Shown one piece after another: positions 7,582 through 14,839 of a stretch of DNA of 18,667 nt. The DNA lies in NCBI GenBank assembly GCA_029935275.1, contig JAOZKQ010000011.1, positions 1 through 18,667 of the forward strand, given 5' to 3'. Every line of letters begins with the position of its first letter. The stretch's first letter is position 1. Source of the DNA: Bacteroidales bacterium. GTDB taxonomy: Bacteria; Bacteroidota; Bacteroidia; Bacteroidales; VadinHA17. Position numbers and translations under genes: made by a program. Under the pieces are notes generated by a model. That model worked only from the letters and a program-made list of their open reading frames with translations, was not told the DNA's origin and made no database searches.

Positions 7582-8277
7582 ATGAGGGAATCAATGAATC
7601 TAAGCATCAAAGACTGGGCACCTGAAGATCGTCCACGGGAAAAGCTGCTTGCAAAAGGAACTAAAAGTCTTTCTGATGCGGAATTACTTGCCATTTTGAT
7701 CAGAACAGGTCAGAAAAATGAATCAGCAGTAGAAATTGCCAGAAAGATACTGGTGCTTGTGCAAAACAATCTCAATGAGCTGGGAAAGCTTTCGGTTACT
7801 GACATGCAAAAAGTAAAAGGAATTGGAGAAGCAAAGGCCATAAGCCTAATTGCAGCTTTAGAACTGGGTCGCCGAAGAAAATTATCAGAGATACAGCAAA
7901 AACAAAAAATATCCGGTAGCCGGGATGCATTTGAATATGTTCAGTCTTTTGTAGAAGACCTTTCCTATGAAGAATTTTGGGTTCTTTACATGAACCAGTC
8001 AAACCGGATTATTGATCAGGTAAAGATTAGCCAGGGAGGTGTCTCAGGTACAGTAATAGATGTAAGGATCATAATGAAACATGCTATTGAGAAACTGGCA
8101 TCCTCCATCATTCTAAGTCATAATCATCCTTCCGGTAACCTGGAACCCAGTGGTGCAGACATAAATATTACAAAAAAAATAAAACAGGCAGCTGAATTTC
8201 ATGATATCAAAGTGCTTGATCATATTATTATTGGTGAACAGGACTATTATAGTTTTGCAGATGAAAGAATTTTGTAA
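7582..8277 (+). CDS. radC: RadC family JAB/JAMM-domain protein
   Basis: 231 residues from the ATG at 7582; an ATG at 7594 (MNLSIKDW) is an equally plausible start. Residues about 5-95 form the UPF0758 N-terminal region: the IKDWAPEDRPREKL entry, then a helix-hairpin-helix motif VKGIGEAKAISLIAA likely to contact DNA. Residues about 108-231 form the JAB1/MPN-like metalloprotease domain with the zinc motif SHNHPSGN (His180, His182) and Asp193 in SGADINIT. RadC was once tied to DNA repair in E. coli, but that role was withdrawn and the true substrate is unknown. The following acyltransferase-like frame opens within 36 bases and is probably in the same transcript. Confidence 0.95.
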   Translation: MRESMNLSIKDWAPEDRPREKLLAKGTKSLSDAELLAILIRTGQKNESAVEIARKILVLVQNNLNELGKLSVTDMQKVKGIGEAKAISLIAALELGRRRKLSEIQQKQKISGSRDAFEYVQSFVEDLSYEEFWVLYMNQSNRIIDQVKISQGGVSGTVIDVRIIMKHAIEKLASSIILSHNHPSGNLEPSGADINITKKIKQAAEFHDIKVLDHIIIGEQDYYSFADERIL

Positions 8278-8312
8278 CTTAGGGTCAAAATTTTCAATTA
8301 ATATTCCGCAAA

Positions 8313-9281
8313 ATTAATATTCGTCACCTGACATATGACCAGATAGACATTTTAAAATGGGACCAACTTATCCAGAGCTCCATTAATGGTTCATTTTATG
8401 CCTGGTCGTGGTATCTCAATTCTGTTTGTGACAATTGGGAAGCATTGGTTTATGGAGATTACGAATCGGCTATGATCTTGCCAGTAAATAAGAAATTTGG
8501 TATTAACTACCTGATCCAGCCATTCCTGACTCCTCAATTAGGCATCTTTTCTAAAAAGAATATTCAGCCTGAAGAGATTAAGGAGTTTCTAAACATGTTA
8601 GCTTTCAGCTTTGGGTGGGCCCGGTTAAATTTCAATAAGTATAACACAGGAATCCCGGGTGACTGGGAGGTAAGTAGTCAAAAAGTTTATGAACTAGACC
8701 TGATATCCCCAGCTCATAAGATATATAAAAGATATGCCGAAAATATTAAGGTAGTCCTTAAAATGGCAGAAAACGAAGGCTTTTCCATAATGAAACAGCT
8801 AGCTCCAAACGATTTTATCAATTTATGGAAGAAAATGTACAGTTCAAACCATAGTAAAAAAGAAGCAGAAGAAAACAAACTCCGCAGGCTTTTTTCCAGA
8901 GGCATCCAACATAAGGCTTGCGAAATATATGGAGTATATTCAAGTTTTAACAACCTGATTGCCAGCAGCGCATTCTTTAACTTTAATCAAAAAACGACAT
9001 TGTTAATCTCCGTTTTTGACTCAAAAGAAGCAAACGAACTTTCCTTAATTTTTCTAATTCATCAGTTTATTAAGAATAATGCTGGACAAAACCTAACACT
9101 TAAATTTGAACTTCCGCAAAATACGCAACTAAAATCATTACCAAATAAATACTTTCTCAAAGATCCAATAAACTTTGAGGATATTTTCAGGCAATTTGGA
9201 GCACAAGAATTTAAGTACACAGTAGCTGAAAAGAAGAAAACAAGTATGAAGGTTAAATTGCTAAAATCATTCCTGACTTAA
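8313..9281 (+). CDS. Acyltransferase-fold (GNAT/FemAB-like) protein with a non-canonical start
   Basis: The frame is open from 8283 to 9281. ATG is absent from its first part; the first ordinary alternative start is TTG at 8445. The upstream codons, however, translate to protein-like sequence (IRHLTYDQIDILKWDQLIQS, then SINGSFYAWSWYLNSVC). This matches the N-terminus expected for this Bacteroidota family, which begins near a (hydrophobic)-R/K-x-L and runs into NG..YA.SWYL. I therefore place the start at ATT 8313, with ATT 8319 or CTG 8328 as alternatives. The result is about 322 residues. The rest (ILPVNKKFGINYLIQPFLTPQLGIFS, and a C-terminal half with LLISVFDSKEAN) fits an acyl-CoA N-acyltransferase fold. 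The substrate is unknown. It is tandem to radC and convergent with folK. Confidence 0.65.
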   Translation: MNIRHLTYDQIDILKWDQLIQSSINGSFYAWSWYLNSVCDNWEALVYGDYESAMILPVNKKFGINYLIQPFLTPQLGIFSKKNIQPEEIKEFLNMLAFSFGWARLNFNKYNTGIPGDWEVSSQKVYELDLISPAHKIYKRYAENIKVVLKMAENEGFSIMKQLAPNDFINLWKKMYSSNHSKKEAEENKLRRLFSRGIQHKACEIYGVYSSFNNLIASSAFFNFNQKTTLLISVFDSKEANELSLIFLIHQFIKNNAGQNLTLKFELPQNTQLKSLPNKYFLKDPINFEDIFRQFGAQEFKYTVAEKKKTSMKVKLLKSFLT

Positions 9282-9301
9282 GGGAACCTCTAATAACCTG
9301 A

Positions 9302-9778
9302 TTATATTTTATTAACTACTAAAGAATCTTTACATTCTGATAAAAGGGTATTGATCGTTTTCCCAAAAACCGGATGAATATATTCTGAGGCAATTTCATT
9401 TAAAGGAATAAGTGTAAATTTTCGTAAGTGCAAGCGTGGATGTGGCAAAACCAGGTCAGGCTCAGAAATTACCAAATCATTATAAAATAAAATGTCTAAA
9501 TCAATAATACGTGATTGGTAAGTTTTTCTGTTCCTTAGCCTGCCCATAGAAGTTTCAATTTCTAATAAACGAGCTAAGAGCATATTTGGCTGTAATCGGG
9601 TTTTCACCTCAATAACCTGGTTCAGAAATAAATCAGACACATTAAAACCCCAGGGTGCAGTTTCATATACCGATGATTTATGGACTATTTCCCCTATATT
9701 TTTAGAGATATTTATCCTGGCTTCACGTAAAACCAACTGACGGTTTCCTAAATTGCTTCCAAGTAAAAGAAGAACCAT
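9302..9778 (-). CDS. folK: 2-amino-4-hydroxy-6-hydroxymethyldihydropteridine pyrophosphokinase (HPPK)
   Basis: 158 residues, cytoplasmic. It transfers pyrophosphate from ATP to 6-hydroxymethyl-7,8-dihydropterin in folate synthesis. The start is the ATG at 9778 (MVLLLLGSNLGNRQ); the frame extends further upstream to 9820, but those 14 residues are not part of the family. Motifs: LLGSNLGNR at the N-terminus, SSVYETAPWGF, the catalytic SRIIDLDILFY with the two magnesium-binding Asp, and LPHPRLHLRKFTLIPLNEIA. It is divergent from sppA, an arrangement seen often in Bacteroidota. Confidence 0.96.
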   Translation of the reverse strand: MVLLLLGSNLGNRQLVLREARINISKNIGEIVHKSSVYETAPWGFNVSDLFLNQVIEVKTRLQPNMLLARLLEIETSMGRLRNRKTYQSRIIDLDILFYNDLVISEPDLVLPHPRLHLRKFTLIPLNEIASEYIHPVFGKTINTLLSECKDSLVVNKI

Positions 9779-9817
9779 TATTTCTTTAATATTTGCCCCT
9801 AAATCTGATCTATACAA

Positions 9818-9844
9818 CAAAAATACTATGAAAATTACAGCAAA
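9818..9844 (-). promoter_or_regulatory. Candidate folK promoter
   Basis: On the minus strand TATTTTTG (plus 9818-9825) matches the -7 consensus. TTTG (plus 9841-9844) lies 15 bases upstream, slightly closer than usual. The RNA start would be about 33 bases before the folK ATG at 9778, which also supports that start. Confidence 0.5.
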
Positions 9845-9856
9845 TATATAATTCCA

Positions 9857-9887
9857 TTTTTATTTTATGCTTAAGCTCCTAACTTTG
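9857..9887 (+). promoter_or_regulatory. Candidate promoter of the sppA-lpxK-punA-MFS operon
   Basis: TAACTTTG at 9880-9887 matches the Bacteroidota -7 box. A T-run at 9857-9861 sits 18 bases upstream as a poor -33 box. An 8-bp palindrome GCTTAAGC (9869-9876) lies in the spacer. The leader to the sppA ATG would be about 27 bases. Confidence 0.55.
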
Positions 9888-9920
9888 TAGTACATTTATA
9901 AATAATTTACAAGCAATAAT

Positions 9921-11693
9921 ATGAAAAGTTTTTTGAAGTACACCTTAGCGACCATAACAGGGTTCATTATCACAATTTTTGTATTAACCATACTAATGTT
10001 TGGCATATTTGGTGCCATTATCTCAAGTACTGATAAACCTGCAAGCATAAATAAAAACTCGATCTTACGGCTAAAAATTAACCAGGAGATTCCGGATAGA
10101 AGTCCTAACAACCCTTTTGATTTCGATATTATATCCAGCTCTTTCAGGACAAAAACCGGCTTAAATGATATTCTAAAAAGTCTGAACAATGCAAAAGATG
10201 ATCCTAAAATAAAGGGTGTTTTTCTGGATATTGGTGCAATTACACCTGGCATTGCTACTCTGGAAGAAATAAGAGAAGCCCTGGAGGACTTTAAATCATC
10301 AGGAAAGTTTGTTTATGCCTACGCCAATGCATTCCTTCCTCAAACCTCTTACTATCTTGCTACCATAGCTGACTCTATTTTTTGTAATCCGGTTGCTTAT
10401 TTTGATTTTAGAGGGTTAAGGTCAGAAACTATGTATTTCAAAGGTGCCCTTGACAAAATTGGTGTAGAAATGCAAATCATCCGACATGGTAAATTTAAAA
10501 GTGCTGTCGAACCCTATTTCAGAAAAGATATGAGTAAGGAAAGCCGGGAGCAGATCATGGTTTATCTGGAGTCCGTATGGAATAAAATTATAACTGACAT
10601 CTCAGTTTCCAGGAATATTTCTATCGATAAATTAAATAAAATTGCAGACGGTCTCGTTCGACAACCTAAAGATGCTATGGAAGCAGGCATGATTGATGGC
10701 CTTATGTACCAGGACGAAATTAATACTTTGTTACGGGAAAGATCAGGTATCGGCCAAAATAAAAAATTGAAGCTTGTTAGCTCATCAGAATATGCAAAAG
10801 TACCTGCCAAACATTCTTCATCTAAAAAGGGACTTGCCAAAAATAAAATTGCTGTGATTTATGCATCAGGAATTATTGGCTTTGAAAGTGGTGGAGATAA
10901 TAGTATTGGAGGTCCACGTTTTGTAAAAGCAATTCGTAAAGCAAGAAAAGACTCAAATATAAAAGCTATAGTATTGAGAGTCAATTCGCCAGGAGGCAGC
11001 GCACTTATTTCAGAACACATCTGGAGAGAAGTTTACCTTGCCCAAAAAGACAAACCAGTAATTGGGTCAATGGGAAATCTTGCAGCATCCGGAGGCTATT
11101 ATATTCTTGCCCCTGCAGATACGCTTATTGCCCATCCTATGACATTGACAGGATCCATTGGTGTATTTGGTACCATACCTAATGCAGAGAAGTTACTAAA
11201 TGATAAACTGGGAATCACATTTGATGTAGCAAAAACTAATGAAAACTCAGACTTTGGATCAATTACCAGGCCACTTAGACCACAAGAGAAGGCTCACTTG
11301 CAGGCCGGAGTCGAAAAGACTTATCAGGAATTCATTAGCCATGTAAGTGAAGGGCGGAATATGCCATTATCAACAGTAGATTCTCTTGGACAGGGAAGGG
11401 TCTGGAGTGGTGTCAATGCTATGGAGAATGGATTAATAGACAGCTTTGGAGGTTTAACAAAAGCTATTGAGATAGCAGCAGAAATGGCTAAACTTGATAG
11501 ATACCGAATTGTTGAATACCCCAAACTGGAGGATCCTTTTGAAATGATTATGAAGAACCTTTCTCTGGAGATACAAACATCTAAGCTTAAAAAAGATCTA
11601 AGGAATTATTACCCATTATATGAAAGCCTGTTAGAATTAACCAGCTCATATAAAATTCATGCCCGATTACCTTTTTCTTTAGAAGTTTATTAA
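9921..11693 (+). CDS. sppA: Signal peptide peptidase SppA, 67-kDa type
   Basis: 590 residues. One N-terminal membrane anchor (about residues 8-34) holds the protease on the periplasmic face, where it degrades cleaved signal peptides. Two tandem S49 domains are present, as in the long E. coli type. The N-terminal half carries the general base Lys193 in GKFKSAVEPYFR. The C-terminal half carries the nucleophile Ser390 in GNLAASGGYYI, preceded by VLRVNSPGGSA and followed by TGSIGVFG. Both catalytic residues are thus present. It is the first gene of a probable operon with lpxK (31 bases downstream). The ATG is preceded by an AT-rich leader with no Shine-Dalgarno. Confidence 0.96.
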   Translation: MKSFLKYTLATITGFIITIFVLTILMFGIFGAIISSTDKPASINKNSILRLKINQEIPDRSPNNPFDFDIISSSFRTKTGLNDILKSLNNAKDDPKIKGVFLDIGAITPGIATLEEIREALEDFKSSGKFVYAYANAFLPQTSYYLATIADSIFCNPVAYFDFRGLRSETMYFKGALDKIGVEMQIIRHGKFKSAVEPYFRKDMSKESREQIMVYLESVWNKIITDISVSRNISIDKLNKIADGLVRQPKDAMEAGMIDGLMYQDEINTLLRERSGIGQNKKLKLVSSSEYAKVPAKHSSSKKGLAKNKIAVIYASGIIGFESGGDNSIGGPRFVKAIRKARKDSNIKAIVLRVNSPGGSALISEHIWREVYLAQKDKPVIGSMGNLAASGGYYILAPADTLIAHPMTLTGSIGVFGTIPNAEKLLNDKLGITFDVAKTNENSDFGSITRPLRPQEKAHLQAGVEKTYQEFISHVSEGRNMPLSTVDSLGQGRVWSGVNAMENGLIDSFGGLTKAIEIAAEMAKLDRYRIVEYPKLEDPFEMIMKNLSLEIQTSKLKKDLRNYYPLYESLLELTSSYKIHARLPFSLEVY

Positions 11694-11724
11694 ATATTCT
11701 TTTATATTCTTGAATTTATTTTTC

Positions 11725-12834
11725 ATGTTTAGGCGGTCAAAAAATAATATTTTCTGGTATATACTATTGAAACCCATTTCATTAGTTTATGGTTTGATTG
11801 CTTTTATCAGGAATAAACTTTTTGATTTTAAAATCTTACGTTCTGTTGAATTTGACACTCCTGTTCTTTCTGTTGGGAACATAACAGTAGGGGGAACGGG
11901 CAAAACACCCTTTATTGAGTTTCTTGTATCCATTCTTGAGAATAAATTTAAAGTGGCTATCCTTAGCCGGGGTTACAAAAGAAAATCAAAAGGTTTCCTG
12001 TTGGCAGATAAAAGTTCCACTCTGGAAGACCTGGGTGATGAACCTCTTCAAATGAAAAAGAAATTCTCTGAAGTTACTCTGGCCGTTGATAAAAACAGGG
12101 TTCACGGTATTAAAGAACTTTTAAATCAGGATAATAACATTGATGTTATTTTACTTGATGATGCCTTTCAACACAGAAATGTAAAGCCGGGCCTTTCCAT
12201 TCTGATGGTTGATTTTAACCAGCCTTTATCTGAAGATCATTATCTTCCTTATGGACGGTTAAGGGAAAGTCCAACAGAAAAAAGCAGGGCACATGTAGTT
12301 GTGATAACAAAGTGCCCGGAGAACCTCAAGCCAATTGAACAGCGTATTATCTTAAATGAGCTTAACCTCTACCCTTATCAAAAACTATTCTTTACTACCA
12401 TTAAATACGGTGAAATGAAGCCTGTTTTTACAGGGCCCTCTCTTAATCTGACTAAAGAAGTCTGTAAAAAAGGGAAATATAATATCCTTCTGGTCACAGG
12501 TATTGCAAATTCAAGGCCACTCAGGAAACATACACGCAGCATTTCCCCTAAATTAAAAGAAATAAAATATTCTGATCATCATAATTTCACTTCGAAAGAT
12601 ATGAGACATATTGAAAATACTTTTAATCAAATTGAGAAGGATGAAAAGATAATTATTACTACTGAAAAAGATGCCATGCGATTAATAAGCTACAAAGAGG
12701 AAATTTTACCTGATAAGAAATACTGGTATTATATTCCTATTGAAGTTAGTTTTCATAACAATGCAAAGGCATCTTTTGTAAAATATATTGTTGATTATGC
12801 TACAAAAAATAAAAGAAACAACCTCCTTTATTGA
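11725..12834 (+). CDS. lpxK: Tetraacyldisaccharide 4'-kinase LpxK
   Basis: 369 residues from the ATG at 11725; a TTG at 11710 is in frame but unneeded. It phosphorylates the 4' position of the lipid A disaccharide precursor at the cytoplasmic face of the inner membrane. A hydrophobic, basic N-terminal helix (residues about 9-29) serves as membrane association. The P-loop is GNITVGGTGKTP (Lys60). AILSRGYKRKSKGF and LDDAFQHRNVKPGLSI follow, the latter carrying the catalytic Asp pair. YLPYGRLRESP, ILLVTGIANSRPL and TTEKDAMRL complete the set of family motifs. The 3' end overlaps punA by 38 bases. Confidence 0.96.
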   Translation: MFRRSKNNIFWYILLKPISLVYGLIAFIRNKLFDFKILRSVEFDTPVLSVGNITVGGTGKTPFIEFLVSILENKFKVAILSRGYKRKSKGFLLADKSSTLEDLGDEPLQMKKKFSEVTLAVDKNRVHGIKELLNQDNNIDVILLDDAFQHRNVKPGLSILMVDFNQPLSEDHYLPYGRLRESPTEKSRAHVVVITKCPENLKPIEQRIILNELNLYPYQKLFFTTIKYGEMKPVFTGPSLNLTKEVCKKGKYNILLVTGIANSRPLRKHTRSISPKLKEIKYSDHHNFTSKDMRHIENTFNQIEKDEKIIITTEKDAMRLISYKEEILPDKKYWYYIPIEVSFHNNAKASFVKYIVDYATKNKRNNLLY

Positions 12835-13606
12835 GAAAACAATCCCTTTTCGACCTGAAGTTGGAATTATTTTGGGCACCGGGCTTGGTGGACTTGTAAA
12901 TGAGATTACGATACACTACGAACTAAACTATGAAAAAATACCCGACTTCCCTGTTTCTACAGTTGACGGGCATCATGGAAAACTTATATTTGGGATCCTT
13001 GGAGGCAAGAAGGTTGTGGCAATGCAGGGACGTTTTCATTTCTATGAAGGATATAAAATGGATGACGTCATTTTCCCGGTAAGGGTTCTTAAGCTACTGG
13101 GAATTAAATATTTATTCATATCCAATGCAAGTGGGGGCGTAAACCCGGACTTTGAAATAGGTGACCTCATGATTATCAATGATCATATCAACCTGCTACC
13201 TAACCCATTAATTGGGAAACACCACCCTGAATTCGGTGTTCGCTTCCCTGATATGGAAGAAGTCTATTCCAGAGAACTGATAAAAAAAGCAAAAATAATA
13301 GCTAAACAGAAAGGAATAATGGTAAGGGAAGGCGTTTACACTGCTACTACAGGCCCTACCTTTGAAACTCCTGCAGAATACAAATACTTCCGGATCATTG
13401 GATCAGATACTGTAGGTATGTCAACTGTTCCTGAGGCAATTGCCGCTCATCAGATGGAGCTAAGCTGTTTTGCGATTTCCATTATAACCGACCTTGGAGT
13501 TCCTGGGAAAATAGAAACCATTACCCACGAAGCCGTTCAGGAAGTAGCGTCCAAAGCCGAAGAAAAAATGACGATTATTATGCAGGAATTAATAAGTTTG
13601 CTTTAA
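12797..13606 (+). CDS. punA: Purine-nucleoside phosphorylase, trimeric class I type
   Basis: 269 residues from the ATG at 12797; in-frame TTGs at 12788 and 12791 are less likely. It splits purine (deoxy)ribonucleosides with phosphate for salvage. The family motifs run in order: GIILGTGLGG (phosphate loop), VDGHHGKL, MQGRFHFYEGY, NASGGVNPDF, DHINLLPNPLIG, TTGPTFETPAEYKYF (base-binding Glu) and VGMSTVPEAIAAHQM. At the position of human Asn243 this protein has Asp232 (IITDLGV). It begins inside the 3' end of lpxK, so the two are probably translationally coupled. It is followed three bases later by an MFS transporter gene. Confidence 0.95.
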   Translation: MLQKIKETTSFIEKTIPFRPEVGIILGTGLGGLVNEITIHYELNYEKIPDFPVSTVDGHHGKLIFGILGGKKVVAMQGRFHFYEGYKMDDVIFPVRVLKLLGIKYLFISNASGGVNPDFEIGDLMIINDHINLLPNPLIGKHHPEFGVRFPDMEEVYSRELIKKAKIIAKQKGIMVREGVYTATTGPTFETPAEYKYFRIIGSDTVGMSTVPEAIAAHQMELSCFAISIITDLGVPGKIETITHEAVQEVASKAEEKMTIIMQELISLL

Positions 13607-13609
13607 GAA

Positions 13610-14833
13610 GTGTCTAAAATAAATCACCCGGCAAATTCTGTGGAAGATAAAACAAAAGTTACCAGGCAAGATGAAAAGTTCCGGTCAGGGGATGTTGTTT
13701 CCATCAGTCTGGCACACCTGGCGCATGATATATACTCCTCTTTCCTGGCTCCAATCCTTCCCCTGATTGTAGAGAAGCTCGGAATAAGCCTTTCTATGGC
13801 TGGAATGCTGTCTGTAATTCAACGAATCCCCTCACTCTTTAATCCATTAATTGGCATCATTGCAGATAATTTCAAGGTACGCTATTTTGTTATTTTTGCC
13901 CCCGCCTTAACAACTATTAGTATGAGTCTGATAGGCTTTGCATCAAGCTATTTAATGCTGGCAATCCTGTTGTTCATTGCTGGTATTAGTTCAACTTTAT
14001 TTCATGTCCCTTCTCCGGTAATGATTAAGCACATTTCGGGCAAAAAACTAGGAAAAGGAATGAGCTATTTTATGGTAGGAGGAGAACTAGCCAGAACTCT
14101 TGGGCCCCTTATAATTGTAGCAGTAGTTACCCATTGGGGGCTGGAAGGCACATACAAACTAATTCCTTTTGGATTAGTTGCCTCCGTAATCCTGTTCTTT
14201 AAATTACGAAACATTGATCTTAGAGAAGATTTCCATAAAGAGAAAGCTCATATTAGTTATTCATCCACTTTCAGGAAATTTCTGCCAACATTTCTTATTC
14301 TTGGATTAATTATTTTTTTTCGGGGAGCAATGAAATCAGCACTTACCTTATACCTTTCAGTTTACCTTACTGACAAGGGCAACAGCTTATGGTTTGCCGG
14401 AATAGCCTTGTCGGTTATCCAGTTTGCAGGGGTAATCGGGACTTTAACGGCAGGGCCTTTCTCCGACCGTGTAGGCCGACGAACAGCAATGGTAATTATA
14501 ACAGCTGCTACTCCCCTGTTTATGTGGATATTCCTTCATTCAGAAGGAATTTTAATATTTCCTGTCCTTATATTCACCGGATTCTTTCTGGTTGCACCGA
14601 CACCCGTAATGCTGGCAATCGTCCAGGAAATGGATACAAAACACCTGGCTTTTGTAAATGGTATTTTCATGACCATCAGCTTTGGGTTAAGCTCACTGAT
14701 GTTATTACTGGTTGGGGTCCTTTCAGACAAATTTGGTATGGATATCACATATTTAATCAGCAGCTTTGTTGCTTTACTTGCGATTCCTTTTGCAATGATG
14801 TTGCCAAAGAAAAAAGGCAGGTTTAAAAAATAA
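13610..14833 (+). CDS. MFS transporter, fosmidomycin-resistance (Fsr)-like
   Basis: 407 residues with a GTG start three bases after the punA stop; the first ~28 residues are polar and precede the first membrane helix. Twelve hydrophobic segments can be followed, with the cytoplasmic loop marker GIIADNFKVRY between helices 2 and 3 and its repeat GPFSDRVGRRTAM near residues 282-292. The segments IYSSFLAPILPLIVEKLGIS and STLFHVPSPVMI resemble the Fsr group of drug exporters. The natural substrate is unknown. Its tight coupling to a purine salvage gene makes a nucleoside or base a possible cargo, but this is inference. It ends six bases from the convergent surface-protein gene. Confidence 0.85.
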   Translation: MSKINHPANSVEDKTKVTRQDEKFRSGDVVSISLAHLAHDIYSSFLAPILPLIVEKLGISLSMAGMLSVIQRIPSLFNPLIGIIADNFKVRYFVIFAPALTTISMSLIGFASSYLMLAILLFIAGISSTLFHVPSPVMIKHISGKKLGKGMSYFMVGGELARTLGPLIIVAVVTHWGLEGTYKLIPFGLVASVILFFKLRNIDLREDFHKEKAHISYSSTFRKFLPTFLILGLIIFFRGAMKSALTLYLSVYLTDKGNSLWFAGIALSVIQFAGVIGTLTAGPFSDRVGRRTAMVIITAATPLFMWIFLHSEGILIFPVLIFTGFFLVAPTPVMLAIVQEMDTKHLAFVNGIFMTISFGLSSLMLLLVGVLSDKFGMDITYLISSFVALLAIPFAMMLPKKKGRFKK

Positions 14834-14839
14834 AGAGAA

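Noticed and set aside
8296..8322. Direct repeat AATTAATATTC (8296-8306 and 8312-8322)
   Set aside because: Only two short AT-rich copies, the second lying within the likely coding region of the acyltransferase-like gene; nothing suggests a mobile or regulatory element.
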